Shown: positions 19,960 to 29,429 of the stretch, in pieces
Numbering within the stretch: the first letter of the stretch is position 1
Layout of the letters: every line of letters begins with the position of its first letter
NCBI GenBank assembly: GCA_977006965.1
Contig: OZ345352.1
Coordinates: 3,472,001 to 3,536,000 of the forward strand
Direction of reading: 5' to 3'
Source: Phymatolithon calcareum
Lineage: Eukaryota; Rhodophyta; Florideophyceae; Hapalidiales
Length of the DNA stretch: 64,000 nt
The notes under the pieces: model-generated
Seen by the model: the letters and a program-made list of their open reading frames with translations, nothing else
Told to the model about the DNA's origin: nothing
The model's database searches: none
Program-made: the position numbers and the translations under genes

Positions 19960-20756
19960 TAATTCGCATGGTGCGTCAAAGGCGCAACCAGATGGGTGGA
20001 ATTTGCTGAGGAGAAGCGAACTAAGATTACCATCTTAGATTTTCCAGTTCTGGATGCTATTCTTAACTCACTCGAAGACCTGCAAATGAAACTCAAGCTG
20101 TGGCGCAAAACCAGTGGACGAAATCTCAAGTTTCTTTTTGCGCGCGAGCAGTGCGAAAAATGTTGAACGCCTGCCGCAGTCCAAGTTCTTCGCTGGAAGC
20201 CCAATAGGCAAGAACTACTTCAATGATATTATCAGGAAAATAAGCATTGCAATAGGAATTCATAGAACGGGCGTCCACGACTACGTCACTGCTCATTGGA
20301 CACGGGGAACAATCTGTTCCTTGCTCCTCGAGGTTGGTCATAGCGGCGCATCTGTCGCTCTAAGAACAGGACATCGGGACTTGCGCAGCATAAAAAGGTA
20401 CACCAATTTACACGGGACTGGGCCGTCAGCAGCAAAGAGATTTATTTGCCGATACTCTTCCTAAGCGCATTCGTGACTCATATTCGAGTTCATTTCGTGC
20501 GCGTGAAATTAAGAAGAGCAAGAGGATCAAGATTGATAGAGAGGATAAAGAAACTTTCCCTCTCAAGGAAGACAGGGGTGGCGATGTCGGTACGACGCAG
20601 TTCAGGAAGAGCATTCCGGAACCGGGTTCTATGGCACATTCTGATAACACAAATGACTGCGGCCGCCGAAAGCCTCAAACTGGAATTGCTAGTGTGCAGG
20701 CTAGCACTTCTATCACCTTCTCCAGGGTACTCCAAAATGGAGAAAACTCCTTCTAG
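19960..20756 (+). pseudogene. Tyrosine recombinase (Crypton-like) with basic C-terminal tail
   Basis: The frame to about 20440 reads VEFAEEKRTKI, FFAGSPIGKNYFNDII, then HWTRGTICSLLLEVG, TGHRDLRSIKRYTNLHG. The Arg of WTRG, the HR pair of GHRD and the Tyr of RYTN match the C-terminal R..HxxR..Y signature of phage-integrase-fold recombinases, as in Cryptons and related YR elements. A frameshift near 20440 leads into RDLFADTLPKRIRDSY and a Lys/Arg/Glu-rich tail ending in a TAG at 20754. The N-terminal part of the catalytic domain is incomplete, and I see no RT or RNase H beside it. It could also be a DIRS/Ngaro remnant. Confidence 0.6.
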
Positions 20757-20779
20757 GTATGAACGGAGCTTCTACACGT

Positions 20780-20965
20780 GTACAGGAAAGTTGCCGACCT
20801 ACACCGGGAAGATACCGGATATCTTCCCAGTTGTAGAGTGCTCTTGGGCCATTCAGTGCAGTAGTTTTACACGTGTACGGGGAAAATATCTAGTATCTTC
20901 CCAGTTGAAGCGTTGGCAAGCGGGAGGATATCCGATATCTTCACGGAACACGTGCTTCTCCAGGC
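20780..20965. repeat. Cluster of short repeats with ACACGTGTAC palindrome
   Basis: ACACGTGTAC followed by GGGAA/GGAAA occurs twice (about 20774 and 20870). The unit GATATCTTCCC or TAGTATCTTCCCAGTTG recurs three times with variants, often next to CCGATATC palindromes. The role is unknown; it may be the terminal structure of the recombinase element. Confidence 0.5.
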
Positions 20966-21015
20966 GCCTAATATCATCTGCTTAATAGTCCACCACTGAA
21001 AAATATTTTAAGGAG

Positions 21016-21178
21016 ATGTGTACCGTAAGCCGGGATAACAAATGAAAGTAAAACGTAAGAGTACCGGGCCGGAGTGGGTACAATAGGACCCGAGGGCGGA
21101 GCCCGAGGGACTATGTACCCACGAGGGCCAGGTACGAGTACGTTTTACAAATTTGTTATCCCCCCTTACCGTACACAT
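21016..21178. repeat. 163-bp foldback (hairpin) element
   Basis: Nearly perfect inverted repeat. The left arm carries ATGTGTACCGTAAG, GGGATAACAAAT, GTAAAACGTA and GTGGGTAC. The right arm carries the complements in reverse order, ending CTTACCGTACACAT. The loop is a small GC-rich stem-loop CCCGAGGGCGGAGCCCGAGGG. The arms differ at several positions, with one- to three-base bulges. Confidence 0.9.
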
Positions 21179-21785
21179 ACGGCTTGTCTTTGTAGACGCT
21201 AGAAAACACGCCATGTCGAGAAGCACAAGTTTGTCGCCAATGGAAGCTCCCACACAATGTACAAAACTGATTTCTTTCACCGGACTACTATGAACCGAAA
21301 CGATGATAAAGCGGTCCACGCCCAGACTGTTGTCGTTTTCTGTTCACGTTTTCAAAATATTAGAAAAAACTAACTTATTTTGTTCTAACATCTGCACAAA
21401 ATATTTTAAAAGCGAGAAAAAACTTTTTTCCTCCTCCCCTTCTCAAATTCTTTAGAAAATCCAACATATATTTTCTCCTCTCCGCGGAATAATTTAGCGA
21501 TTTACAACTTAGAAAATCCTCATCACATCAAAATAAACAATCGAATTTAAGCTTCTAACTTACTTTTCCAGCATCAGGTATTAAAATTTGAAGGTTGACC
21601 GAGTTGGGAAGATCATCTGGTTAATAGAACTCAGTTTGAATGAAAGTGATTTGAGCGCAAAAATGCTCAATTTCAGATGAACTACTAAATATTTATCAGT
21701 CCAAGTTCACATTTTCTTACTTCAATTACGTAAAAGCAGCTCGTGTTTTCTCGTGTCTACAAAAACAACAACCAAAATCGATCGC
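21179..21785. other. AT-rich spacer, nothing recognised
   Basis: Low-complexity A/T-rich sequence with pyrimidine tracts (for example near 21425). No coding, tail or terminal-repeat signature was found. Confidence 0.5.
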
Positions 21786-22084
21786 AATCAGTCGATAACA
21801 AAGGTGAAAGCGTACTAGACGGTAGATGGTTGTACCCATTGGAGGCGGAGAAGGCAAATCGCCTCAGGGGATCCGTACTTGAGGATCAGAAATATTTAGT
21901 CACGATTTTCTGAATTCTACAGCAGGCATCTTGCTTCCCAGACCTGCGGCTCGGCCGCCGCGTGGGCCTTCCGCGATACTACTCTCATATTGGATCAGAG
22001 ATTAATACATCACTCTTCATCATACGAAAGCCCTCAACAGGGTCTCTGTGCTTTGACACCAGGTTGTTAATTTGATCTCCGTAA
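21786..22084. repeat. Repeat X fragment, 3' flank of S41 gene 2
   Basis: Matches 62865-63145 downstream of S41 gene 3 (shared blocks GACGGTAGATGG, CAGAAATATTTAGTCACGA, CGGCTCGGCCGCCGCGTG, TTGGATCAGAGATTAATACATC). A family B element and a MITE now separate it from S41 gene 2. Confidence 0.75.
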
Positions 22085-22827
22085 ATGGGGGATATGTGTT
22101 GATTTATTTTAAAAGCTCCCAAGGCCTCTCTTGAAGAGTAACAGGGCCGCTTTCGCACGATTTTCTAAGCTCACGTAGTTTGACTATTCAGTATATCCTT
22201 GATTCGTATTTCTCTCCCAACAAGTGCTCCAGTGAGTCGCTTACATTCATATTCAATTTCAGGACTAATCTTGGATGAAGATAGAATGCGTTGGAGCGCG
22301 ACCAGCTCAATCACGGCTGTGACACCAAAGTATGCACCAAGTACTGATTTTCTCCAAAGAGGTGCACTATTGAATATCAGCCGTAGGCATCGCAACCGTG
22401 TAGACCTTTCTCTTACGCAGAGAACCATCGGTAGATTGTTCGAATCAGTTGGTATCTCGAGCGATCTTCCCTCTTCTTCCTCTGCCCATAACTCAATTAT
22501 TTCTTTTCGTCGCCCTTTCTTTGAGACTGAGCCCTCCTTGGCTCTATCGAGAGCTTGCTGCAGATCTTCATGTTTCTTGAGGCACTCTATGTCCTTGGTT
22601 GTCTCCTTAATGTCTTCATCTCTCCCAGAATACTCATCTGCTTCGTCGAGGCACTTCTTCTGTCTCACTAGACTCGCAGAGAACCTTTCTGCTTGGTGTC
22701 TTCTCCTCATGGCAGGTGGTTCTAGTCGGCACAGAACTCGCACTCTTCCATGGCGGTGCTGGGCATATGTCCCAAAAACATACTTGAAGAATAAACCTTC
22801 AGCAGATTCGATTAACAGCCGGGCCAC
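22085..22827 (-). pseudogene. Family B ORF2 C-terminal domain, open frame
   Basis: A 218-residue uninterrupted minus-strand frame. It begins at the thumb/C-terminal boundary (LLIESAEGLFFKYVFG) and continues through CRLEPPAMRRRHQAERF, a charged helical stretch, SAPLWRKSVLGAYFG, VIELVALQRILSSS and LTGALVGREIRIKDIL. The element's 3' terminus GGGAGCTTTTAAAATAAATCAACA..ATCCCCC lies at 22085-22120. It is truncated at its 5' side at the junction with the MITE. This is the cleanest example of the family B C-terminal domain, whose function is unknown. Confidence 0.75.
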
Positions 22828-23406
22828 AGGAATACGGGGTGGTGAAAATTATCAAATCCGCTACGATCCCGGTAGCGCGGAGGCCAAGTGCATGGGATAG
22901 CGGATATAGTACAGACTTTTTTTTGAATTTGGAATTTATTAAACGCCCTCAGTAACACTCATGAGACTGCAAGGGAGATGCGTTTCAGAAGCTACGTTGT
23001 AGCTTCGATCATATATTCAAATACTTGTAACCCGGGCTATAGTACAGACTGTAACAGTATAGCGGGCGTTTGAATTGCGTGCTTTTTTGACCAGCTTGGG
23101 TGCAATGTTTAGCTTTTCGCTTCCTTCACATCGGATCATGGCCGCAAGAGAAGTGCATTCCACTCCCCTAAACTATGGTTATCATATTATGATATCCAAA
23201 ATAATATTATTATTTTGCACCTAAATCGCCCTTTCTCTTGCGTACTCTGGGTACAGTGAGAAAGCGCTCACCTCTAAGATTAATTAGCAATCGATTTATC
23301 GGAAGGTTCCGAAGCCATTGGCACCATTTTCTCTTCTATGGAGTAAAGAGCGGATTTGAAAATTTTTCGGGCCCCGTATTATGAAGGCCATTTTGTCCCG
23401 GCTGTT
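22814..23406. mobile_element. Non-autonomous DNA transposon (MULE-like MITE), copy 1
   Basis: Ends are inverted. The left has AACAGCCGGG then AATACGGGG..AATTATCAAATCCGC (22831-22861). The right, read in reverse, has AACAGCCGGG then AATACGGGG..AATTTTCAAATCCGC (23350-23406). The interior is collinear in reverse orientation with 55298-55768. It has no coding capacity. The TATCAAATCCGC block equals the sequence just beyond the MULE transposase stop codon at 10552 and 44623. No exact TSD was identified. Confidence 0.75.
22918..23037 (-). mobile_element. 120-bp polyadenylated retrocopy inside the MITE
   Basis: Flanked by an exact 13-bp direct repeat TATAGTACAGACT (22905-22917 and 23038-23050), and absent from the MITE copy at 55 kb. 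On the minus strand it ends TTTAATAAATTCC...AAAAAAAA, with a polyadenylation signal and tail. It contains the perfect palindrome GAAGCTACAACGTAGCTTC. The source transcript is unknown. Confidence 0.8.
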
Positions 23407-23491
23407 ACATGGATTTTTGTGAATTAAAACTTTAGTCTGGGTCCATACGTCTTATGGCCTCTATGGATGGCACGGGAATGAACTCCAAACC

Positions 23492-25381
23492 CTAGGATAC
23501 GCTCGGAACCTCCGCTTCTTTTGCTGATGTGCCATTCCTCAGTCGTGCCAACTGATCATTCAAGTACAAGTGGAGATCCCTGTCCGCATTGAGTCGATCC
23601 GCCCTCGTATAATAATATCTTTCCTCAAGTTCGATGCCAAAGTATTCGAACGGCATACCCTCATTCTTACCACCCCGCGTGACCCTGAATATCGAAAATT
23701 GCCATGCAACGTTACCCGGAAGCGAATCAAATACACTAGGGTACAATAACTCTAATGTTGTTGTACTCAAAATCGCACTTCCACCACCGCCTGTACTCTG
23801 ATCCACGCCAACAAGTAGTCCTGCCCCGCTGTCTTGCACAACTGCGGCGAAGATGTCCCCGCAGCTGTATGTCTCCGCATCCACCAGCACGACCACCGGT
23901 GCGTCGTATCGTTCGCCTTTGTAGTTATTCGCCTCGTCCTCGAGAATGCGAAACGAACCGAAATACTGATCCCCAAACTTCTCTGCTGTTTCCGCTTGAC
24001 GCGTCGCTGCTCCAAACACTCCTCGCGCAAACCGGCTTTGAATTGGCAAACTGAGTGGGACCCTTGCGAGCTCAAGAGTGAGGGGAGTTGTGCGCACCGT
24101 GGAAGATGTAACCATGACGCGTTTCTTAGTAAATAGTTGCACAATGTTTTGACAAAGCGAAACGGAACCACCATCGTTACCGCGCAAGTCGAACACGAGA
24201 CCTGTCCGGGGCATTAGAAGAACGACGCGTCGCATTTCGGATAGGAACTTCTCGTCGTCCAGAGGGGAAAAGTTGTGCACTATGATCGAGCCAAAGGCAC
24301 CTCGTTGTGTCTGGATTACCCTCGCTTCGAAACTGTCCGACACGTTGGCATTAACCGGTATTTCTCTGAATCTTTTCCTTTCCGCTTTGCGCATGTAGGA
24401 GCTGGAGGTTCGACCCACTCCTCCACCTTTGTCCTTATTATCAGAGCGAAGACGATAAAAATAATCGGGATATATTGACTGTTTTCCGATGGACGATTCG
24501 AGAGCAGCTTGGTTTGAGCTCTCATGTATCGAAGCAAATGTCCAAGGTATCGACACGGAGCTTATTCTTCCGCCAGCGGTAATAAATCCAATTTCGGCAT
24601 CGTCTTGACGTGGAAACTCGGCGGAAAATAACCATTTGAATGTCAGGCTCTTCAGTCCAAGACGATGTTTCGCATGTCTTGTAGATCCATATCCTTCTCT
24701 GCCCTCTGTCATTACCGCCTCTCTGATAGAAACGCCATTCCAGGAGACGATTTGAACTCCCTTTTCGAAGGCTGAGTTTGAAAATCGGGTCTTCGCCGCC
24801 ACGTCGGACACGATGTAGTTTGGAAACGGAACGGAAAAGTCCCCCGCCATTGATGAATTATAGTACTCGCGAACCTGGAACGGTAGAAACGCTATCCCGT
24901 TTCCCAAAGGCGGTGGGACAATGTAGAGAGTGTGTCGGTCGTCAACCTCTTGGAAGATATCAATCATCCGATCATGAAAGGCAACGACAGGGCCCCGTCC
25001 TCCTGACTTGCGAACTTCACGCGCGAAGCTACGGAGCTTGGCAACAGGATCGACTTTTAGGAAGTTGAGGTGTAACTGTCTGTGTGGATGAATATCTCTG
25101 AAGGTCTGCTGTGCTCGCATGATGATCGCGAGTCTCTCTGTGAGGTTGAGAGGCTTTTTCTCTGCGGCGCGAAGAAGAGCGGATCGCGAAGTCTCAACAA
25201 ACTGTGCCTCGGGACAGGTTGCAGGCCCTGCAGACACGCAGATGCGGAACAACGGCTCACAGAAATCCACGGTACAGGGGGAGGTAGTGACGCAGTCCAT
25301 GTTTGTCGAACACTTTGCGCTCAGCGCTGAAGAAACGAAAATGGACAGGAGATATGCGGAGAGAGCGAAATGAACCACCAT
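23492..25381 (-). CDS. Secreted S41-family serine peptidase, paralogue 2
   Basis: 629 residues, intronless, about 90% identical by eye to paralogue 1 in the N-terminal two thirds. It has a signal peptide (MVVHFALSAYLL), the same cysteine-rich module, DDRHT, FDLRGNDGG and ETYSCGD (nucleophile about Ser506). Residues about 422-482 differ strongly from paralogue 1 (RVMVTSSTVRTT..RFARGVFGAATRQ versus RVTVSSTFARTT..YSRGLYVTPTRQ), while both sides are conserved. An in-frame TAG after VPSVS truncates the C-terminal tail that paralogue 3 retains. The TATA element upstream is conserved. Confidence 0.85.
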   Translation of the reverse strand: MVVHFALSAYLLSIFVSSALSAKCSTNMDCVTTSPCTVDFCEPLFRICVSAGPATCPEAQFVETSRSALLRAAEKKPLNLTERLAIIMRAQQTFRDIHPHRQLHLNFLKVDPVAKLRSFAREVRKSGGRGPVVAFHDRMIDIFQEVDDRHTLYIVPPPLGNGIAFLPFQVREYYNSSMAGDFSVPFPNYIVSDVAAKTRFSNSAFEKGVQIVSWNGVSIREAVMTEGREGYGSTRHAKHRLGLKSLTFKWLFSAEFPRQDDAEIGFITAGGRISSVSIPWTFASIHESSNQAALESSIGKQSIYPDYFYRLRSDNKDKGGGVGRTSSSYMRKAERKRFREIPVNANVSDSFEARVIQTQRGAFGSIIVHNFSPLDDEKFLSEMRRVVLLMPRTGLVFDLRGNDGGSVSLCQNIVQLFTKKRVMVTSSTVRTTPLTLELARVPLSLPIQSRFARGVFGAATRQAETAEKFGDQYFGSFRILEDEANNYKGERYDAPVVVLVDAETYSCGDIFAAVVQDSGAGLLVGVDQSTGGGGSAILSTTTLELLYPSVFDSLPGNVAWQFSIFRVTRGGKNEGMPFEYFGIELEERYYYTRADRLNADRDLHLYLNDQLARLRNGTSAKEAEVPSVS

Positions 25382-25465
25382 TGTTAAAAATGTCAGATGT
25401 GAACATGAGATGAAGGTATGCGTTGCATTAACTCATCTTTCTGCACGCACGAAGTGCACATGGGA

Positions 25466-25473
25466 GCTTTATA
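25466..25473 (-). promoter_or_regulatory. TATA box of S41 gene 2
   Basis: TATAAAGC on the minus strand, 85 bases upstream of the start codon, in the same CGCAGTATAAAGCTC context as gene 1. Confidence 0.55.
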
Positions 25474-26689
25474 CTGCGAAGAGTCTCCGTAATCTTCAGT
25501 CTATCACTGTGAGGAGTCGAGGGACTTATTCAGCAGATCGCAAAAAGGTATAGATATGAGGCCGCCATCATTGGTGTCCCTCTACAGCAGGATACCGAGG
25601 CTTCAAGCCGAGTGCCCGTGAAATCCAGATAGGATCGACTCTATTCTTTGATATGAGGACACATGTATCAACAATGCGGTCACAGTCATTAGTATGTACA
25701 ACACGGGATGAAGGAAAACGAACAAGCAATTTTTCCGGACAGAAAAAGAATCGCTCTAATGCACATCTAGAAAGCTCTGAATTTTTTTCGATACTGTACC
25801 GCACACATTTCGATACAAGACTGAACAATACAAAAAAAAGATTATGCAAATTTTTAGAATTCAACTTTTCTTCCATTTCACTTTAATAACAAGCTAATGG
25901 CGCATCTGCAGACGTATGCGGTAGCCATGCAAGGTCGTATTAAACGCGGACAAGCGAATTGTTACAAATAAATTTGGCATAATGGAGGGCGACGCGATGG
26001 CATGTATAAAGAGATCGACATCTGATCCGTGGAAATCAACTGTGTCACGCACGGCTTATTGACTGACCTTCAGTGTGCTGACGCAGGATTATCATATTCC
26101 TGAGACACGACGAGAACGGCCTCAACCGCCCTCTTTGTCAAGATGCTTTTTGCAATACGAAGCAGAGCAGAGTGCTCTCCCTCGATCGAAGGAACAGATA
26201 ATGTTGCCGATATGCATATGTTAGTGAAGCAGTTCTGCAACTTCGCTGTAGCCAGTACTGTACCCTAATAAACTGGTATTGCAACATTTTGCAATATGAA
26301 ATAGCAATGTCAGATTGCACAATCCGACGAGTATTGCAATAGGTATTGCCCACCTCATAGTATTGCAGTATGTACAGTATTCGTAAGCTCAATGAATTGC
26401 AATTCATATTGCATAACGTACACGTGAACGTTGTGTGCTCCCGCCTGTGATTTGGGAGTAGCGCAAAGTAGTTGTTCGGCTGCACCACACACCAAGAGAG
26501 CAAAGTCCCGTGATGTAGTCATACTTAAACGCATAATCACAACATGATGTTGTTCCCTTGGGGCTTTTGCTCCGACAGTGAAGATCAAATTTTATCCTAC
26601 TGGCGCAATATTCTCCGACCGCTTCACCGTTCTCTTTTGACTGACTTCCATGATGAGCAAGAACGCGTCAGGGTCGAGCCCTAAGGATG

Positions 26690-27000
26690 TTATATTAGAA
26701 ACAACAAAGGACGTTGAGTGTGTCAAGGAATTTGGCGACTTAGAAAAGCTTTGCAAAAAGCGGAACAAGGAGCAGTACCGAAGAAGAACCACAGAAGCGA
26801 AGTAATTGAGGTATGGGCACAGAAAGAAAGTGGAAGAACGGTGAAGATTCCATTTGAATCGACCAAACTACCAGGGATCCTCTACGACACGGTTGAAATG
26901 CCTGAGGCTGATATTTAGTAGAGTGCAATTGTGGAGAAAATCAATACTGGACGAGTACTGTGAGACGGCAAACTGTTCTTTTTGCAGCACTGCGGCAATA
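26690..27000 (+). pseudogene. Family B ORF2 C-terminal fragment
   Basis: Encodes EFGDLEKLCKKRNKEQY, then after a shift TTRLKCLRLIFSRVQLWRKSILDEY. The RLIF..APLWRKS block is diagnostic of family B. It extends further than its duplicate at 9830-10058, whose 3' part has been replaced by an ORF1 fragment. Confidence 0.65.
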
Positions 27001-27184
27001 TCCCGATTTGTCCACTACAGCTCTTCGAAGTTTCGCTCTTCACTTGGTTTGGACAAGATAGTCAACTTCCTTTCCTTTCCTTGTCGCAGCATCCTGAAAG
27101 CTAATATTTTCTCCTGTGTACTTGAGGTTGGATCCTGCACAGCAGCCGGAGCCGCTCGATCCTTCCACTTGCACTATCACCGAA

Positions 27185-28854
27185 GCGGGCAGATGAGAAC
27201 TGCATGACCTGGAACACAAAACCAGGAAAGAGTGAGGTTCTCAAGTATAGAGGACTTTCAAAGAACAAGTTTTTGTATGCCGGGAAGGAGTTGCACCAAG
27301 CATGGAGATTTTCGTACCTTGGAGTAAGAATAAACCACAAGGGAATCAACGACGACGCAGCAATCTCAACAGTTCGGATTACAGTTTGATGCATCCAAAA
27401 ACTATGCCAAATTGGCGTAAATGTTAGTGGATTCCATCCAGCCACGAGTATCAGGATTTTCAAGTCGTTGATTCTCCCCAAATGGGAGTATTCCATCCAC
27501 TTGACCCCGATGACCAAACCATTACAAGCTGCGATCGAAGCAGCAGAAGGTGTTTTCTACAAGTACGTATTTGGAAAATATTCCGAATATCGGAGAGAAA
27601 CGATGCGCGTGCAGTGTCGACTCGCCTTTTCTTCTTCGGGTTTTTCCGTCTTTGACACGGAGTGATTACAGTATATCATACGTGAAAAGAAGACAAGGGA
27701 GCGGTGAAGAAGAAGAAGTGGAGATTTTTATTATAGTGTTACCAACGCATCTGCAGACGCTTGGGGCAACACTTCTCATGAGCCACGAGGACTCAACTCA
27801 GAGCCCAGAGGCTCCATTTCGCATAAAAACGGCTATAGTCAGCAAAATTAGAAAACCTACCTCTGATCTCAACGGAGAGATCTCGAGGGGGAAAATCATT
27901 TCACTTCAATGGCCACGCAGAGCATCGTATCGTGTCGAGGTCGTTTCCCGCGCCGAAGCAAGTTTACCGACGTCCCGGGTCCGCGTGCCTTGCCGATCTT
28001 CAGGACTTACTCTCGCTCGGCCTGCCCGCCGATCCGCGCGGCGGGGTTACTGACGTCCCCAGTCTTGCGTGCGCCGGAGCGCGATGGGCGAGTTTACCGA
28101 CGTCCCGGGTCCGAAGGGAGCGGTGAAGAAAAGAGTCCAAATATTTGGGCCGCCCACGTGGACTCCCGGATCGTGGAAACACCGCCTTTGCTATGTGCGG
28201 GAACCGAATCGTTTTAGAGCAACAGGCAGAGAAGGAGTGCTTTCCTAATTACCTAGCAAAAAATAACGCCCTGCTGTAATCTAAGTACAAGATAATTCAG
28301 AAATAAAGCGCCGCATTGCGAGCCCCATCAGCGAGGAAAAGCAGTTTACATACATACACACATGCCGACTCGCCAGCCCGGGGATGAGAAGAGTACACCA
28401 GTTTGAAAGATTCGCTTAGAGCCAAGTCAGACGGAAGAAGTACCTGGAAAAGGCAGAAGAATATTATTCTCCTGTCATATTATGGACGAAGAGAAGAGGA
28501 TTTGGCAGACGTGTCAAAGGATATTGGGTATCTCAGAGAAGAGGAGGACCTTAAAGGAGCGTTAGAACAAGTGAAAGACAGCAAGGTGTCCAAGAAGCGC
28601 CGAATAGAGGAAATCGTGAAAGGCTGGAACGAGGATGAAGAAGGGACGATAAGAAAAACTCTCGTGAAGAAGCCGAACGGGCTACATGTAAGAGACAGAA
28701 AGACGCGCCTACGGTGCTTAAGAGTGATTTTCATCAGAGCCCCACTGTGGAGAAGATCAACCTTCGCGACACACTTTGGGACCGGTGCTTTCACTCGTAG
28801 CGCTCCAACGAGCAGTGCGATCCACGGAAATGGACAACGAGACTGAATATGAAT
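27185..28854 (+). pseudogene. Family B ORF2 thumb and C-terminus, split by an insertion
   Basis: 27204-27626 encodes MTWNTKPGKSEVLKYRGL, YLGVRINHKGI, a TGA at 27387, then LILPKWEYSIHLTPM and AIEAAEGVFYKYVFG. After the insertion 27627-28365 the frame resumes with RLASP-type sequence, EEDLADVSKDIGYL, IFIRAPLWRRSTFATHFG. At 28854 a second, short family B insertion interrupts it again. The RT catalytic domain is absent. Confidence 0.75.
27627..28365. mobile_element. 739-bp insertion with GC-rich internal repeats
   Basis: Bounded by a 9-bp direct repeat CGACTCGCC (27618-27626 and 28366-28374) in the family B gene. The interior has (GAAGAAG)n, the block shared with 9027-9145, and a GC-rich part (27920-28210) in which GTTTACCGACGTCCCGGGTC occurs twice, with a third variant (GTTACTGACGTCCCC). 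The terminal sequences are not obviously inverted repeats, and no coding region is recognised. The class is unknown; a 9-bp duplication would suit a MULE. Confidence 0.6.
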
Positions 28855-29108
28855 GTTGGGTGCCTACTGTAGGATTACCGCGGTGATCGAACTAGTCGCC
28901 TTACAACGTCCTCTAGCGTCGTCGAAGATGAGTACAGAAATTGAGTTTAACTGCAAGAGACTCACAGGAGCTCTTGTTCGGAGATAATTACGAATCAAGA
29001 ACGTTTTGAGTGGCCAGACGACTTTAGCTTAGAGATTATAGCAAGATCTGTCCCGTTACTCCAAGGTGAGGATTTGGGAGCTCTCAAAATAAAATCATCA
29101 AATATCCC
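28855..29108 (+). mobile_element. Family B 3' end insertion
   Basis: A 254-bp truncated family B copy (VIELVALQRPLASS...CKRLTGALV) ending GGGAGCTCTCAAAATAAAATC..AATATCCC. TSD CTGAATATGAAT at 28843-28854 and 29109-29120. It sits inside another, older family B copy, whose reading resumes at 29109 (EYEYKRLTHALTGK). Confidence 0.85.
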
Positions 29109-29429
29109 CTGAATATGAATACAAAAGACTTACTCATGCCCTCACTGGAAAACAAATTCAAATTAATGAGATGGCGACTCTGGAACGCATACTTTCAGGA
29201 CACGAAATTGATGGAGAAGCAGACCGAACACAGAAAAAGCGCTGGAGGAGCTTTTGATATTCAACAGGACAAAGAAGGCGTACAATGAAGCCCAGGTCGG
29301 AACAGTGGAGTTCTTGTAAAAGCGAAGTGACCGGACGGATCGGGGCCGGAACAAATTTTAGGTCGAGCGAGCAATTCCTCCCGCGCCGAACCCCACTCGC
29401 GGGGCTACGCGCCTTGGGAGGGCAGGATC
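29109..29429 (+). pseudogene. Family B/A C-terminal junction and 5' UTR of the next element
   Basis: 29109-29170 completes the family B gene. From 29171 the peptide MATLERILSGHEIDGEADR is of family A C-terminal type. 29290-29429 is GC-rich and precedes the ORF1 start, so it is probably the 5' UTR of the long family A copy. Confidence 0.5.

Larger units (their letters stand above)
23407..26920. repeat. Segmental duplication containing S41 gene 2
   Basis: Collinear with 6230-10058. It keeps empty sites for the two retroposons seen in copy 1 and lacks one arm of the copy 1 palindrome. It has its own roughly 30-bp insertion at about 26105-26135. The upstream AT-rich hAT-like segment corresponds to 26270-26590. 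Confidence 0.8.
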
